Shown: one piece after another, positions 31,841-40,739 of the stretch
Layout: every line of letters begins with the position of its first letter
Position numbering within the stretch: position 1 is the stretch's first letter
Source of the DNA: Rubrivivax sp.
GTDB taxonomy: Bacteria; Pseudomonadota; Gammaproteobacteria; Burkholderiales; Burkholderiaceae_C
Assembly (NCBI GenBank): GCA_019635285.1
Contig: JAHBZS010000021.1
Span: forward strand, 1 to 64,000
Reading direction: 5' to 3'
DNA: 64,000 nt
Made by a program: the position numbers and the translations under genes
The notes under the pieces: model-generated
Seen by the model: only the letters and a program-made list of their open reading frames with translations
Told to the model about the DNA's origin: nothing
Databases searched by the model: none

Positions 31841-32932
31841 ATGCAAGCCACCGAATCCGCCCTGCTCGAGGCGCTGAAGTCCGTCGTCGATCCCAACACC
31901 GGCCAGGACCTGGTGTCCACCAAGCAGTTGAAGAACCTGCGCATCGACGGCGCCGACGTGTCCTTCGACGTGCAGCTGGGCTATCCGGCGCGCAGCCAGC
32001 TGCCGGCGCTGCGCAGCGCGCTCATCGCCGCGGCGCGCGGCGTGCCCGGCGTGGGCAACGTCAGCGTCAACCTGGGCTGGAAGGTCATCGCGCACGAGGT
32101 GCAGCGCGGCGTGGCGCTGCTGCCCAACGTGAAGAACATCGTCGCCGTGGCTTCGGGCAAGGGCGGCGTGGGCAAGAGCACCACCGCAGTGAACCTGGCG
32201 CTGGCGCTGGCCGCCGAAGGCGCCACGGTGGGCATCCTCGATGCGGACATCTACGGCCCCAGCCAGCCGATGATGATGGGCATCGAAGGCCGCCCCGAAA
32301 GCAGCGACGGCAAGACCATGCAGCCGATGCGCAACCACGGGGTGGAGGTGATGTCGATCGGCTTCCTGATCGATGCCGACAACCCGATGATCTGGCGCGG
32401 CCCGATGGTCACGCAGGCGCTGGAGCAGCTGCTGCGCCAGACCAACTGGGGCGAGCTGGACTACCTGATCGTCGACATGCCGCCGGGCACCGGCGACATC
32501 GCGCTGACGCTGAGCCAGCGCGTGCCGCTGACCGGTGCGGTGATCGTCACCACGCCGCAGGACATTGCGCTGCTCGACGCCAAGAAGGGCCTGAAGATGT
32601 TCGAGAAGGTCGGCGTGCCGATCCTCGGGCTGGTGGAGAACATGGCCGTCTACGTGTGCCCCAACTGTGGCCACAGCGAACACATCTTCGGCGCCGACGG
32701 CGGGCGCAAGATGGCGGCCGAGTACGGCGTCGACTACCTGGGCGCGCTGCCGCTGAACCTGTCGATCCGCGAGCAGGCCGATTCGGGCCAGGCCACGGTG
32801 GTGGCCGAGCCCGAAGGCGAGATCGCCGGGCTGTACAAGTCGATGGCGCGGCGCGTGGCGGTGAAGATCGCGCAGCGCGCCAAGGACTATTCGTCCAAGT
32901 TCCCGACCATCACGGTGTCGAAGAACACCTGA
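31841..32932 (+). CDS. apbC: Iron-sulfur cluster carrier ATPase (Mrp/ApbC)
   Basis: P-loop NTPase that delivers Fe-S clusters to apoproteins. 363 residues: an N-terminal MIP18/DUF59-like domain (residues 1-85), then the deviant Walker A SGKGGVGKSTTAVNLALAL, ILDADIYGPSQ, VDMPPGTGD, and the cluster-binding CPNCG motif. Usual length. It ends in a stem-loop facing the convergent hydrolase gene. The preceding gene encodes an Fe-S protein, a reasonable client. Confidence 0.95.
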   Translation: MQATESALLEALKSVVDPNTGQDLVSTKQLKNLRIDGADVSFDVQLGYPARSQLPALRSALIAAARGVPGVGNVSVNLGWKVIAHEVQRGVALLPNVKNIVAVASGKGGVGKSTTAVNLALALAAEGATVGILDADIYGPSQPMMMGIEGRPESSDGKTMQPMRNHGVEVMSIGFLIDADNPMIWRGPMVTQALEQLLRQTNWGELDYLIVDMPPGTGDIALTLSQRVPLTGAVIVTTPQDIALLDAKKGLKMFEKVGVPILGLVENMAVYVCPNCGHSEHIFGADGGRKMAAEYGVDYLGALPLNLSIREQADSGQATVVAEPEGEIAGLYKSMARRVAVKIAQRAKDYSSKFPTITVSKNT

Positions 32933-32946
32933 GCGCCCCGCGCTCA
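32930..32946. terminator. Hairpin between apbC and the convergent hydrolase
   Basis: TGAGCG (32930-32935, containing the apbC stop) pairs with CGCTCA (32941-32946) around a five-base loop. The 12-mer CGCTCAGCCCTG is repeated directly at 32941-32952 and 32971-32982, the second copy containing the stop of the opposing gene. No T run follows, so this is a weak terminator call. Confidence 0.4.
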
Positions 32947-32973
32947 GCCCTGGTACCCGAGCGCTCGGCGCGC

Positions 32974-33705
32974 TCAGCCCTGCGGCGTGGCGGCGGCCGC
33001 ATGTGCGCGCATCCAAGCGGCCGTCGTGTCGAGCATCGACTGCAAGGTGTCTGCATCGCTGCGGCCGCTGCGTGCGCGCACATGGAATGAGTGGTCGGCG
33101 TCCTCGAACCACGCCAAGGTGGCGCGGTCGCCCAGGCGCTGCAGCAGCGGGCGCAGCAGCGCGGGTTCGGCCAGCGCGTCGCGCGTGCCCTGCAGAAAGA
33201 GCATCGGCACGCCGATCTCGAACAGATGCGCGGCCCGCGTGTCCGACGGCTTGCCGGCCGCATGCAGCGGGAAGCCGACGAACACCAGCCCCCGCACCAC
33301 CGGCATGGCTGACAGCGCCTGGGCTTGCGAGCTCATGCGACCGCCAAAGGACTTGCCGCCGGCGAACAGCGGCACGCCGGGCAGCCGGCGCGCGGCTTCG
33401 GCCACCGCGGCGCGCACGGTGGCCTGCGCCACCGCCGGCGTGTCCGGCCGCTTCGAGCCGCGTTCCATGTACGGAAACTGGTAGCGCAGCGTGGCGATGC
33501 CGCGCTCGGCCAGGCCGGTGGCGAAGGCGGCCATGAACGCATGCGTCATGCCGGCACCGGCGCCATGGGCGAACACGTAGCCCGCCCAGGCGATTGCGGG
33601 CACGCACAGCAGCGCCGACACGCTGCTGGCGGCCTCGACCTCGAGGCTCAGGCTGACGGTGGCGGGGGCAGTCACGGGGTTGGCGGGAATCCAGGTGCGC
33701 AGCAT
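32974..33705 (-). CDS. Alpha/beta hydrolase, KANSL3/Tex30-like (dienelactone hydrolase superfamily)
   Basis: A serine hydrolase of 243 residues from the ATG at 33705; a GTG at 33741 would add 12. The oxyanion loop FAHGAGAGMTHAFM, nucleophile elbow GGKSFGGRM (Ser), acid in FLQGTRDALAEP and His in EDADHSFHVRARSGRS are all in place, so the triad looks complete. The FAHGAGA and GGKSFGG motifs mark the small KANSL3/Tex30 hydrolase family of unknown substrate. It converges with apbC and diverges from ku. Confidence 0.82.
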   Translation of the reverse strand: MLRTWIPANPVTAPATVSLSLEVEAASSVSALLCVPAIAWAGYVFAHGAGAGMTHAFMAAFATGLAERGIATLRYQFPYMERGSKRPDTPAVAQATVRAAVAEAARRLPGVPLFAGGKSFGGRMSSQAQALSAMPVVRGLVFVGFPLHAAGKPSDTRAAHLFEIGVPMLFLQGTRDALAEPALLRPLLQRLGDRATLAWFEDADHSFHVRARSGRSDADTLQSMLDTTAAWMRAHAAAATPQG

Positions 33706-33832
33706 GCCAGCGTCGCGTGTAACCCACAAATGGGGTGGCACGGCCCGCCCGGCGTGCGGCGAGGGGCGTTTGCACGCTGCGCGAACGGGGGCGTAGCGCT
33801 ACCATGACCGTCCCCTTGTGTCGAGGTGCCTT

Positions 33833-34738
33833 ATGGCCGCAGCAAGATCGATCGCGTCGCTGACCCTGGGCTTCGGCCTGGTGTCGATTCCGGTGAAGCT
33901 GTATTCCGCCACCGAAAGCGCGAGCGCCGTGCGCTTCAACATGCTGGCCAAGGACGGCTCGCGCCTGAAGCAGCAATACGTGTCGGAGAAGGACCAGCGC
34001 GTGGTCGCCCGCGCCGACATGGTCAAGGGCTACGAGTTCGAGAAGGACCGCTTCGTGCTGTTCTCGCCCGACGAGCTGAAGGCGCTGGAAGAAGCCAGCA
34101 GCCCGGCCATCGAGATCATGGCCTTCATCCCCGAGAAGTCGGTCGACCCGCTGTACTACGACAAGGCCTACCTGATCGCGCCCGACAAGCGCGGCGGCAA
34201 GCCCTATGCGCTGCTGGCCGAGGCCATGCGCCAGAGCGGCCGCTGCGCGCTGGCCAAGTGGGCCTGGAAGGCGCGGCAGGTGGTGGTGCAGGTGCGGCCG
34301 GTGGAAGACGGCCTGGTGCTGCAGCAGCTGCTCTATGCCGACGAGGTGCGTTCGCTGAAGGACCTGCACATCGAGCCGGTGGCGGTGACGCAGGGCGAAC
34401 TGCAACTTGCGCTGCAACTCATCGACCAGATCTCCCAAGACGGCTACGACCCGACGCAGTACGTCGACGAAGAGAAGCAGCGCATCCTGGCGGCCATCGA
34501 CGCCAAGATCGCCGGCAAGCAGGTGGTGGCCTCGGCGCATGCCGAAGAGCCCAGCAGCGCGCAGGTCATCGACCTGATGGAGGCGTTGCGCGCCAGCCTG
34601 GGCAAGAAGGCCGCGCCGGCCCAACCGGTGGTCGTGGCACCGGCGGCCGCAGCCAAGCAACCCAAGGAACGCAAGGGGGCCAAGCGCGCCACGGCGCCCA
34701 AGGAAGCCGCCGCCGCCCCGGCCCGCGCCAGAAAGTGA
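33833..34738 (+). CDS. ku: Ku DNA end-binding protein
   Basis: Homodimeric ring that binds double-strand DNA ends and recruits LigD for non-homologous end joining. 301 residues. The bacterial Ku core is clear: SLTLGFGLVSIPVKLYSATE at the start, KGYEFEKDRFVLFSPDEL, and LLYADEVRSL. The C-terminal 40 residues are rich in Lys, Ala and Pro, the extended basic tail that in relatives aids DNA binding and LigD stimulation. Its stop overlaps the GTG start of the next gene (GTGA), so ku, the MerR/TPR gene and ligD form one translationally coupled operon. Confidence 0.95.
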   Translation: MAAARSIASLTLGFGLVSIPVKLYSATESASAVRFNMLAKDGSRLKQQYVSEKDQRVVARADMVKGYEFEKDRFVLFSPDELKALEEASSPAIEIMAFIPEKSVDPLYYDKAYLIAPDKRGGKPYALLAEAMRQSGRCALAKWAWKARQVVVQVRPVEDGLVLQQLLYADEVRSLKDLHIEPVAVTQGELQLALQLIDQISQDGYDPTQYVDEEKQRILAAIDAKIAGKQVVASAHAEEPSSAQVIDLMEALRASLGKKAAPAQPVVVAPAAAAKQPKERKGAKRATAPKEAAAAPARARK

Positions 34739-35568
34739 CGCCCGTCGACGACGACCGCGCGACCTACACCCTGAGCCGCGTGCAGGCGATGCTGGGCCTG
34801 TCGCGCCGCATCGTCTCCGCGTTGATTGCCGAAGGTTTTGTCACGCCGACGCGCGGCAAGCGCAACGAGTGGCGCTTCACCTTCCAGGACCTGATGCTGC
34901 TGCGCACCGCACACGCGCTGCAGCGCTCGAACATTCCGCCGCGCCGCATCCTGCGCTCGCTGGCGCGGCTGAAGGCCACGCTGCCGCAGGAGCTGCCGCT
35001 GAGCGGCCTGCGCATCACCGCCATCGGCGCCGACGTGGCGGTGCGCGACCGCGACGGCCGCTGGCAGGCCGACAGCGGCCAGCTGCTGATGGACTTCGAC
35101 GTGGCGCCGCAGGCCGGCCGCGTGGCCTTCCTGGAGCGCCGCGCCGCGCCGCCGGGCCCGGCCAGCGCCGAGGCCAGTTTCGAGCAGGGCGTGGCGCTCG
35201 AAGCCAGCGATCCCGCGGCGGCCGAGGCCGCCTACCGGCAGGCGCTGGAGCTGCAGCCCGACCACGAGGCGGCCTACCTGAACCTGGGCGCGCTGCTCAG
35301 CGAGGCCGGCCGCTACACGGAGCTGGCCGCGTTGTCCGACGCGGCGGTGCAGCACTGCCCGGCGTCGGCGCTGGCGCACTTCAACCGGGGCGTGGCGCTG
35401 GACCACCTGGAGCGGCTGGACGAAGCGGCACGCAGCTACGAGCGCAGCCTGGCGCTGGATCCGTCGCTGGCCGACGCGCACTACAACCTCGGCCGGCTGC
35501 GCGAGCAGCTCGGCGACAAGCGGGGCGCGCTGCGGCACTTCAACGCCTACAGGCGCCTGCCGCACTGA
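34735..35568 (+). CDS. MerR-type helix-turn-helix protein with TPR repeats, in the NHEJ operon
   Basis: 277 residues from a GTG overlapping the ku stop. Residues 10-80 look like a MerR winged helix (YTLSRVQAMLGLSRRIVSAL, GFVTPTRGKRNEWRFTFQDL, NIPPRRILRSLARLKATLP). A middle beta-rich stretch (residues 85-140) is followed by three TPR-like repeats from about 155 to 277 (AEAAYRQALELQPDHEAAYL, ARSYERSLALDPSLADAHYN). No metal-binding MerR cysteines. It ends five bases before the ligD ATG. Position and coupling imply a role with Ku and LigD, as regulator or adaptor; this is inference. The frame is also open far upstream through ku, but only because of GC bias. Confidence 0.8.
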   Translation: MTPVDDDRATYTLSRVQAMLGLSRRIVSALIAEGFVTPTRGKRNEWRFTFQDLMLLRTAHALQRSNIPPRRILRSLARLKATLPQELPLSGLRITAIGADVAVRDRDGRWQADSGQLLMDFDVAPQAGRVAFLERRAAPPGPASAEASFEQGVALEASDPAAAEAAYRQALELQPDHEAAYLNLGALLSEAGRYTELAALSDAAVQHCPASALAHFNRGVALDHLERLDEAARSYERSLALDPSLADAHYNLGRLREQLGDKRGALRHFNAYRRLPH

Positions 35569-35573
35569 CCGCC

Positions 35574-38159
35574 ATGCCGGCGCAGCCGCCTGCAGACCGC
35601 CTGGCCCGCTACTGGTCCAAGCGCGACTTCGGCGTCACCGGCGAGCCGCGCGGCGATATCGGCGCCTCGGGCAGCGAGCTGGCCTTCGTGGTGCAGAAGC
35701 ACCATGCCAGCCGCCTGCACTACGACTTCCGTCTCGAACTCGACGGCGTGATGCTGTCGTGGGCGGTGCCCCGCGGGCCGAGCTACGACCCCGCCGACAA
35801 GCGCATGGCGATCCACGTCGAAGACCATCCGCTGTCCTACAACCGCTTCGAGGGCACCATCCCGCGCGGCCAGTACGGCGCGGGCACGGTGATCGTCTGG
35901 GACCACGGCCGCTGGCAGCCGCAGGCCGACCCGCACCAGGGGCTGAAGGACGGCAAGCTGGTCTTCACCCTGCATGGCCACAAGCTCTTCGGCCTGTGGG
36001 AGCTGGTGCGCATCGCCAAGCCCGGCGACAAGCAGGAGGCCTGGCTGCTGTTCAAGAAGCGCGACCGCTACGCGCGGCCGCAGCGCGAGTACGACGTCGT
36101 CAGCGCGCTGCCCGACAGCGTGATCGCCAAGCCGCTGAAGGCCGAGCCGGCCGTGGGCGCGCCCGGCCCCACGGGCGCGGTGCGCGCGCCGCTGCCGGCG
36201 ACGCTGGCGCCGCAGCTGGCCAGCCTGGCGGCCGCGGCGCCGACCTCGGGGGACTGGAGCTGGGAAATCAAGCTCGACGGCTACCGCCTGATGGCGCGCA
36301 TCGAAGGCCCCCAGGTGCGGCTGGTGACGCGCGGCGGGCACGACTGGACGGGCCGCATGCCCGCGCTGGTGGAGGCGCTGCGCAGCCTGCCGCTGACCAG
36401 CGCCTGGCTCGACGGCGAGATCGTGGTCATGGGCGCCGACGGCCTGCCGGAGTTCCATGCGCTGCAGAAGGCCTTCGACGGCAGCCGCACCGAGGCCATC
36501 GACTATTTCCTCTTCGACCTGCCGTACTTCGAGGGCTGGGATCTGCGCGCCGCGCCGCTGGTGCAGCGGCGCCAGCTGTTGAAGCGGCTGCTGGCGGAGC
36601 ATCCGCATGCGCGCCTGCGCTTCAGTGCCGACTTCGAGGCCGACGCCGCGGCCATCCTCGAATCGGCGCGGCGCATGGGGCTCGAAGGCGTCATCGCCAA
36701 ACGCAAGGACGCGCCCTATGAGTCACGCCGCACCGAGACCTGGCTGAAGCTGAAGAACAAGCTGCGCCAGGAGTTCGTCATCGCCGGCTACACCGACCGC
36801 GCCAGCGGCGAGGCCGAGATCGGCAGCCTGCTGCTGGGCGTGCACGACGACGGCGGGCAACTGGTCTATGTCGGCAACGTCGGCACGGGCTGGAACGCGG
36901 CCACCGCCGCGCAGCTGAAGGCCCGCCTGAAGAAGCTCGAAGTCACGGCCTCGCCCTTCGGCACGCAGCCGCGGCACCGGCATCGCTGGGCGGTGCGCGA
37001 CCCGGCCGCGCAGCATTTCGTGCAACCCAGCCTGGTGGCCGAGATCGAGTTCTCGGGCTGGACGCCCGACAGCCAGATCCGCCATGCCAAGTACCTGGGC
37101 CTGCGCAGCGACAAGGCGGCGCCGGCGGTGCAGCGCGAAAGCGCCGTGATGCCGCAGGGCCCGGCGCTGCTGCCCGCGGGCGGCAGCGTGGTCGGCGGCG
37201 TCAAGGTCTCGCACCCCGAGCGGGTCATCGACGCCAGCAGCGGCATCACCAAGCTCGAACTGGTGCGCTACTACGCGTCGGTGGCCGACTGGATGCTGCC
37301 GCACCTGAAGGGGCGGCCCTGCTCGCTGGTGCGCGGCCCCAGCGGCGTGGGCGGCGAGCTGTTCTTCCAGAAGCACATCGAGTCGCTGCAGATCACCGGC
37401 ATCAAGGAGCTGGACGCCGCGCTGTGGCCCGGCCATGCGCCGCTGCTCGAGGTGCCGTCGAAGAAGGCGCTGGTGGCGGCGGCGCAGATGAACGTCATCG
37501 AGTTCCACACCTGGAATGCGCGGGTGCGCCGCATCGAGCGCCCGGACCGCGTGATCTTCGACCTCGACCCCGGCGAAGGCGAACGCTGGGAGCGCGTGCA
37601 GGAGGCGGCCGTGCTGGTGCGCGGCCTGCTGCAGGAGCTGGGCCTGCGCAGCTGGCTCAAGACCAGCGGCGGCAAGGGCCTGCACGTGGTGGTGCCGCTG
37701 ACGCCGCGCGACGACTGGGACACGGTGAAGGCCTTCGCGCAGGCCCTGGTGCAGCACCTGGCCCAGGTGATCCCCCAGCGCTTCGCGGCCAAGATGGGCG
37801 CCGCCAACCGCGCCGGCCGGCTGTTCGTCGACTACCTGCGCAACAACCACGGCGCGACCACCGCGGCGGCCTTCTCGGCGCGCGCGCGGCCCGGGCTGGG
37901 CGTGTCGATGCCGCTCGCCTGGGACGACTTGGCGGCGCTGAAGCGCAGCGACCAGTGGACCGTGCGCACGGCGCGCGAGCACCTGTCGTTCCAGGGCGCC
38001 GACCCCTGGGCGGACTACTGGGGCTGCAGGCAGACGCTGAGCGCGGCGCTCAGGACGCTGGGGATCACGCCGACGGCGACGGCGGCGACGAGGTCGCCGG
38101 GGGCGCCAGCCGCGCCAGCAGCGCCGCCGCGTAGCCGGGCGCGGTCGGCTCGTGCATGA
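35574..38159 (+). CDS. ligD: Multifunctional ATP-dependent DNA ligase D
   Basis: Processes and seals double-strand breaks with Ku. 861 residues in the order 3'-phosphoesterase, ligase, polymerase, as in Pseudomonas LigD. Phosphoesterase about residues 30-160 (FVVQKHHASRLHYDFRLELD, HVEDHPLSYNRFEGTIP). Ligase about 210-500, with nucleotidyl lysine near residue 233 in EIKLDGYRLMAR. Polymerase/primase from about 545 with HPERVIDASSGITKLELV, the catalytic DLD in VIFDLDPGEGERW, and DYLRNNHGATTAAAFSARA. The start is by homology, five bases after the MerR/TPR stop. Its last 95 bases overlap the convergent DUF72 gene. Confidence 0.96.
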   Translation: MPAQPPADRLARYWSKRDFGVTGEPRGDIGASGSELAFVVQKHHASRLHYDFRLELDGVMLSWAVPRGPSYDPADKRMAIHVEDHPLSYNRFEGTIPRGQYGAGTVIVWDHGRWQPQADPHQGLKDGKLVFTLHGHKLFGLWELVRIAKPGDKQEAWLLFKKRDRYARPQREYDVVSALPDSVIAKPLKAEPAVGAPGPTGAVRAPLPATLAPQLASLAAAAPTSGDWSWEIKLDGYRLMARIEGPQVRLVTRGGHDWTGRMPALVEALRSLPLTSAWLDGEIVVMGADGLPEFHALQKAFDGSRTEAIDYFLFDLPYFEGWDLRAAPLVQRRQLLKRLLAEHPHARLRFSADFEADAAAILESARRMGLEGVIAKRKDAPYESRRTETWLKLKNKLRQEFVIAGYTDRASGEAEIGSLLLGVHDDGGQLVYVGNVGTGWNAATAAQLKARLKKLEVTASPFGTQPRHRHRWAVRDPAAQHFVQPSLVAEIEFSGWTPDSQIRHAKYLGLRSDKAAPAVQRESAVMPQGPALLPAGGSVVGGVKVSHPERVIDASSGITKLELVRYYASVADWMLPHLKGRPCSLVRGPSGVGGELFFQKHIESLQITGIKELDAALWPGHAPLLEVPSKKALVAAAQMNVIEFHTWNARVRRIERPDRVIFDLDPGEGERWERVQEAAVLVRGLLQELGLRSWLKTSGGKGLHVVVPLTPRDDWDTVKAFAQALVQHLAQVIPQRFAAKMGAANRAGRLFVDYLRNNHGATTAAAFSARARPGLGVSMPLAWDDLAALKRSDQWTVRTAREHLSFQGADPWADYWGCRQTLSAALRTLGITPTATAATRSPGAPAAPAAPPRSRARSARA

Positions 38160-38802
38160 AGTACGCGTGCACCTGCTGCCAGTGCGTGGCCGCCAGCCGC
38201 TCGGCCCAGCCGTCCAGGTCGGCGTCGCTGTAGGTCTCCAGCCGCAGCCGCAGGTAGCCCCAGGAGGCCGTTTCCACCAGCGGCGGCGGCAGGGCGTCCT
38301 CGCGCTCCGACAGGCACAGCGCCGCGCCGGCCGAGCGCAGCAGCGCGTACACGTCGTCGTCGAACCAGCTGTCGTGGCGGAACTCGAAGGCGGCGCGGTG
38401 GTCCGTGGGCAGCAGCGCCAGAAACTCCTGCAGCCGCGCCGTGTCCTTCTTCAGGAAGGGCGGCAGCTGGAACAGCACCGGCCCGCGCTTGGCGCCCAGT
38501 GCGCCCAGGTTGCCGTAGAGATAGGCCAGCGGCTGCGCCGCCGCGTCCGCAGCCAGCCGCGCGTCGTGCGTGATGCGTTTGGAGGCCTTGATGGCGAAGC
38601 GGAAGGCCTCGGGCGTGGCCTGCGCCCAGCGCTCCAGCACCTCGACCTTGGGCATGCGGTAGAAGCTGTTGTTGATTTCCACCGACGGCAGGCGCTCGGC
38701 ATACCAGGCGAGCATGGCGTCCGCTGCGATCTTCTCGGGGTAGAAGCTGCCTTCCCAGGCCTTGAAGGCGTAGCCGCTGGCGCCGGCCCAGAGCGTGGGC
38801 AT
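38065..38802 (-). CDS. DUF72 (YecE-like) TIM-barrel protein
   Basis: 245 residues of the DUF72 family, a TIM barrel of unknown activity. Typical elements: GASGYAFKAWEGSFYPEKI, LPSVEINNSFYRMPK, FRFAIKASKRITHD, FEFRHDSWFDDDVYALLR, and SWGYLRLRLETYSDADLDGW. It starts 3 bases after the mobA stop, so the two are likely co-transcribed. Its 3' end runs 95 bases into the ligD coding region on the other strand. Confidence 0.85.
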   Translation of the reverse strand: MPTLWAGASGYAFKAWEGSFYPEKIAADAMLAWYAERLPSVEINNSFYRMPKVEVLERWAQATPEAFRFAIKASKRITHDARLAADAAAQPLAYLYGNLGALGAKRGPVLFQLPPFLKKDTARLQEFLALLPTDHRAAFEFRHDSWFDDDVYALLRSAGAALCLSEREDALPPPLVETASWGYLRLRLETYSDADLDGWAERLAATHWQQVHAYFMHEPTAPGYAAALLARLAPPATSSPPSPSA

Positions 38803-38805
38803 CGC

Positions 38806-39432
38806 TCAGGCCTTGGGGGCGGCGGAGGACTGCAGCTGCTGCAGCTCGGCCAGGGTGTTGGCGTTGGCGAACGCCGCGGCGTCGTCGAAGTCCACGCGCA
38901 CGCAGCGGTGCTGCGCCGTCCAGCGGTCCACCTTGCGCTGCCCGCTGCGCAGGAAGTCGTGCAGGCTGGGCAGCAGCTGGCAATCCAGCAGGCAGAACAC
39001 CGGCTGCGTGCGCAGCGCGCCGTCCTCGAAGCACGCCGCCATGGCGATCTGCGCCTGCTGCTGCACCAGCGCGTCCGCCAGCCGCGCCACCAGGTCGTGC
39101 GGGAAGTTCGGGCTGTCGCAGGGGACGCTGACCAGCCAGGGCGTCTGGCAGTGCGCCATCCCTGCAGCCAGGCCGGCCAGCGGGCCGGGGTAGTCGGCCA
39201 GCGTGTCGGCATAGACCGGCACGCCCATCGCCGCGTAGGCCTCCAGGTGGCGGTTGGCGTTGATCATCAGCGTGCCGACCTGCGGCGCCAGGCGCTGCAG
39301 CGCATGCTGCGCCAGCGGCTGGCCGCCGTGCAGCTGCAGCCCCTTGTCCACGCCGCCCATGCGGCTGCCGCGGCCGCCGGCCAGCACCAGTCCGGTGATC
39401 TGTTCCCTGGTCAACGCCGTCATGTCGCGCAC
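38806..39432 (-). CDS. mobA: Molybdenum cofactor guanylyltransferase
   Basis: Adds GMP to molybdopterin to make the bis-MGD cofactor. 208 residues; the nucleotide motif [19 protein letters not shown] is diagnostic, with [18 protein letters not shown] (metal Asp) and NANTLAELQ at the C-terminus. The start is at 39432, or 39423 if the second Met is used. No other molybdenum-cofactor genes are in the window. Same strand as the DUF962 gene upstream (13-base gap). Confidence 0.93.
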   Translation of the reverse strand: MRDMTALTREQITGLVLAGGRGSRMGGVDKGLQLHGGQPLAQHALQRLAPQVGTLMINANRHLEAYAAMGVPVYADTLADYPGPLAGLAAGMAHCQTPWLVSVPCDSPNFPHDLVARLADALVQQQAQIAMAACFEDGALRTQPVFCLLDCQLLPSLHDFLRSGQRKVDRWTAQHRCVRVDFDDAAAFANANTLAELQQLQSSAAPKA

Positions 39433-39445
39433 CGGCGGGCGGCGC

Positions 39446-39991
39446 TCAGCCCATCGGGTGGGCCATGTTGCGCAGCACGGCGGGGCCGACGCGGCGCTCG
39501 ATCTCCTGCGCTAGCGACCGTGCCAAGCCCAGCGAGAACAGCAGCTCGGCGGTGACGAACATCGGCCCGACCAGCAGCCCCACCAGGTCGTCGGCGAAGG
39601 CCGGCTTCTTGCCTTCGTAGTAGTGGCCGACGAACTGCACGAGCCAACCGACGGCGAAGAAGCCCAGGCCCCAGCTGAGCCACTGCGCCACCGTGCCGGC
39701 CGAGGCCAGGTGCGCCAGCGCGAAGAGCAGCGCGTTGGCCAGGCTGACGGCCGCGCCCAGCAGCAGGTGGCCGCGGCTCAGGTACCACAAGGTGGCCAGC
39801 GTCCACACCACCCAGGCCAGGCTGGGCCCGGCGTCGCCGGGGGGCAGCTGCGCGCGCGACAGCAGCACGCCCAGGCCGAAGACGATCATCGGCACGCCGA
39901 CCAGGTGCGTGGCGATGTTGCGCTCGTCGCGGTGGTAGCGCGCATAGCGCACCATCAGTTCGTCGGCGGGTAGGAACAGGCTGCTGGCCAT
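39446..39991 (-). CDS. DUF962/Mpo1-like membrane protein
   Basis: 181 residues with the Mpo1/YGL010w family hallmarks: an N-terminal [20 protein letters not shown] segment with the conserved His residues, and [17 protein letters not shown]. Four or five membrane segments. The yeast relative is an Fe-dependent 2-hydroxy fatty acid dioxygenase; whether the bacterial protein shares this is unknown. The start at 39991 has GGAGA about ten bases upstream. Confidence 0.85.
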   Translation of the reverse strand: MASSLFLPADELMVRYARYHRDERNIATHLVGVPMIVFGLGVLLSRAQLPPGDAGPSLAWVVWTLATLWYLSRGHLLLGAAVSLANALLFALAHLASAGTVAQWLSWGLGFFAVGWLVQFVGHYYEGKKPAFADDLVGLLVGPMFVTAELLFSLGLARSLAQEIERRVGPAVLRNMAHPMG

Positions 39992-40144
39992 GCGGGGGTC
40001 TCCGGACGCGGTGCGCTCGCGCCCGGTCAAGCATATCGCTTGCGCAGCAAGGCCGCGCAGCCGGCGCGGGCATGCGTGCCAGAATTGGCGCCGGAGCCGG
40101 CAGCCTGCATCCGTTGCGGGGGCGTGCGGCGCGGAGGGCAGTGT

Positions 40145-40714
40145 TTGAGCATCAAGAGCGACCGATGGATCCGCCGCATGGCCGAGGGGCACGGCATGAT
40201 CGAGCCATTCGAGCCCGGCCAGGTGCGCCAAGCGCCGGACGGCAGCCGCATCGTCAGTTACGGCACCAGCAGCTACGGGTACGACATCCGCTGCGCGCGG
40301 GAGTTCAAGGTCTTCACCAACATCTTCAGCACGGTGGTCGACCCGAAGCACTTCGACGAGCGCAGCTTCGTCGACATCGAGGCCGACGTGTGCACCATCC
40401 CGCCCAACAGCTTCGCGCTGGCGCGCACGATGGAGTACTTCCGCATCCCGCGCAACGTGCTGACCATCTGCCTGGGCAAGAGCACCTACGCGCGCTGCGG
40501 CATCATCGTCAACGTCACCCCCTTCGAACCCGAGTGGGAAGGCTACGTGACGCTGGAGTTCAGCAACACCACGCCGCTGCCGGCGCGCATCTACGCGGGC
40601 GAGGGCTGCGCGCAGGTGTTGTTCTTCGAAAGCGACGAGCCCTGCGAAACCAGCTACAAGGACCGTGGCGGCAAATACCAGGGCCAGCGGGGCGTGACCC
40701 TGCCCAAGGCCTGA
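40145..40714 (+). CDS. dcd: dCTP deaminase
   Basis: Converts dCTP to dUTP for thymidylate synthesis. With the TTG start at 40145 the protein is 189 residues beginning (M)[20 protein letters not shown], which matches beta-proteobacterial Dcd in length and N-terminus. Catalytic and binding motifs include [33 protein letters not shown] (catalytic Glu follows) and [13 protein letters not shown]. No ATG gives a full-length protein: the first in-frame ATGs are internal. The metallopeptidase gene follows after 25 bases. Confidence 0.93.
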   Translation: MSIKSDRWIRRMAEGHGMIEPFEPGQVRQAPDGSRIVSYGTSSYGYDIRCAREFKVFTNIFSTVVDPKHFDERSFVDIEADVCTIPPNSFALARTMEYFRIPRNVLTICLGKSTYARCGIIVNVTPFEPEWEGYVTLEFSNTTPLPARIYAGEGCAQVLFFESDEPCETSYKDRGGKYQGQRGVTLPKA

Positions 40715-40739
40715 AACCCCAGCCGCCGGAGGAGACAGC

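Noticed and set aside
33826-35568. A 580-codon frame suggesting a larger TPR protein starting inside ku
   Set aside because: The first 300 codons overlap ku in another frame and read as shadow text; the HTH-TPR part begins at the GTG at 34735.
40145-40714. dcd considered truncated because it lacks a good ATG
   Set aside because: A TTG at 40145 gives the usual 189-residue protein with the conserved N-terminus, so it is intact.
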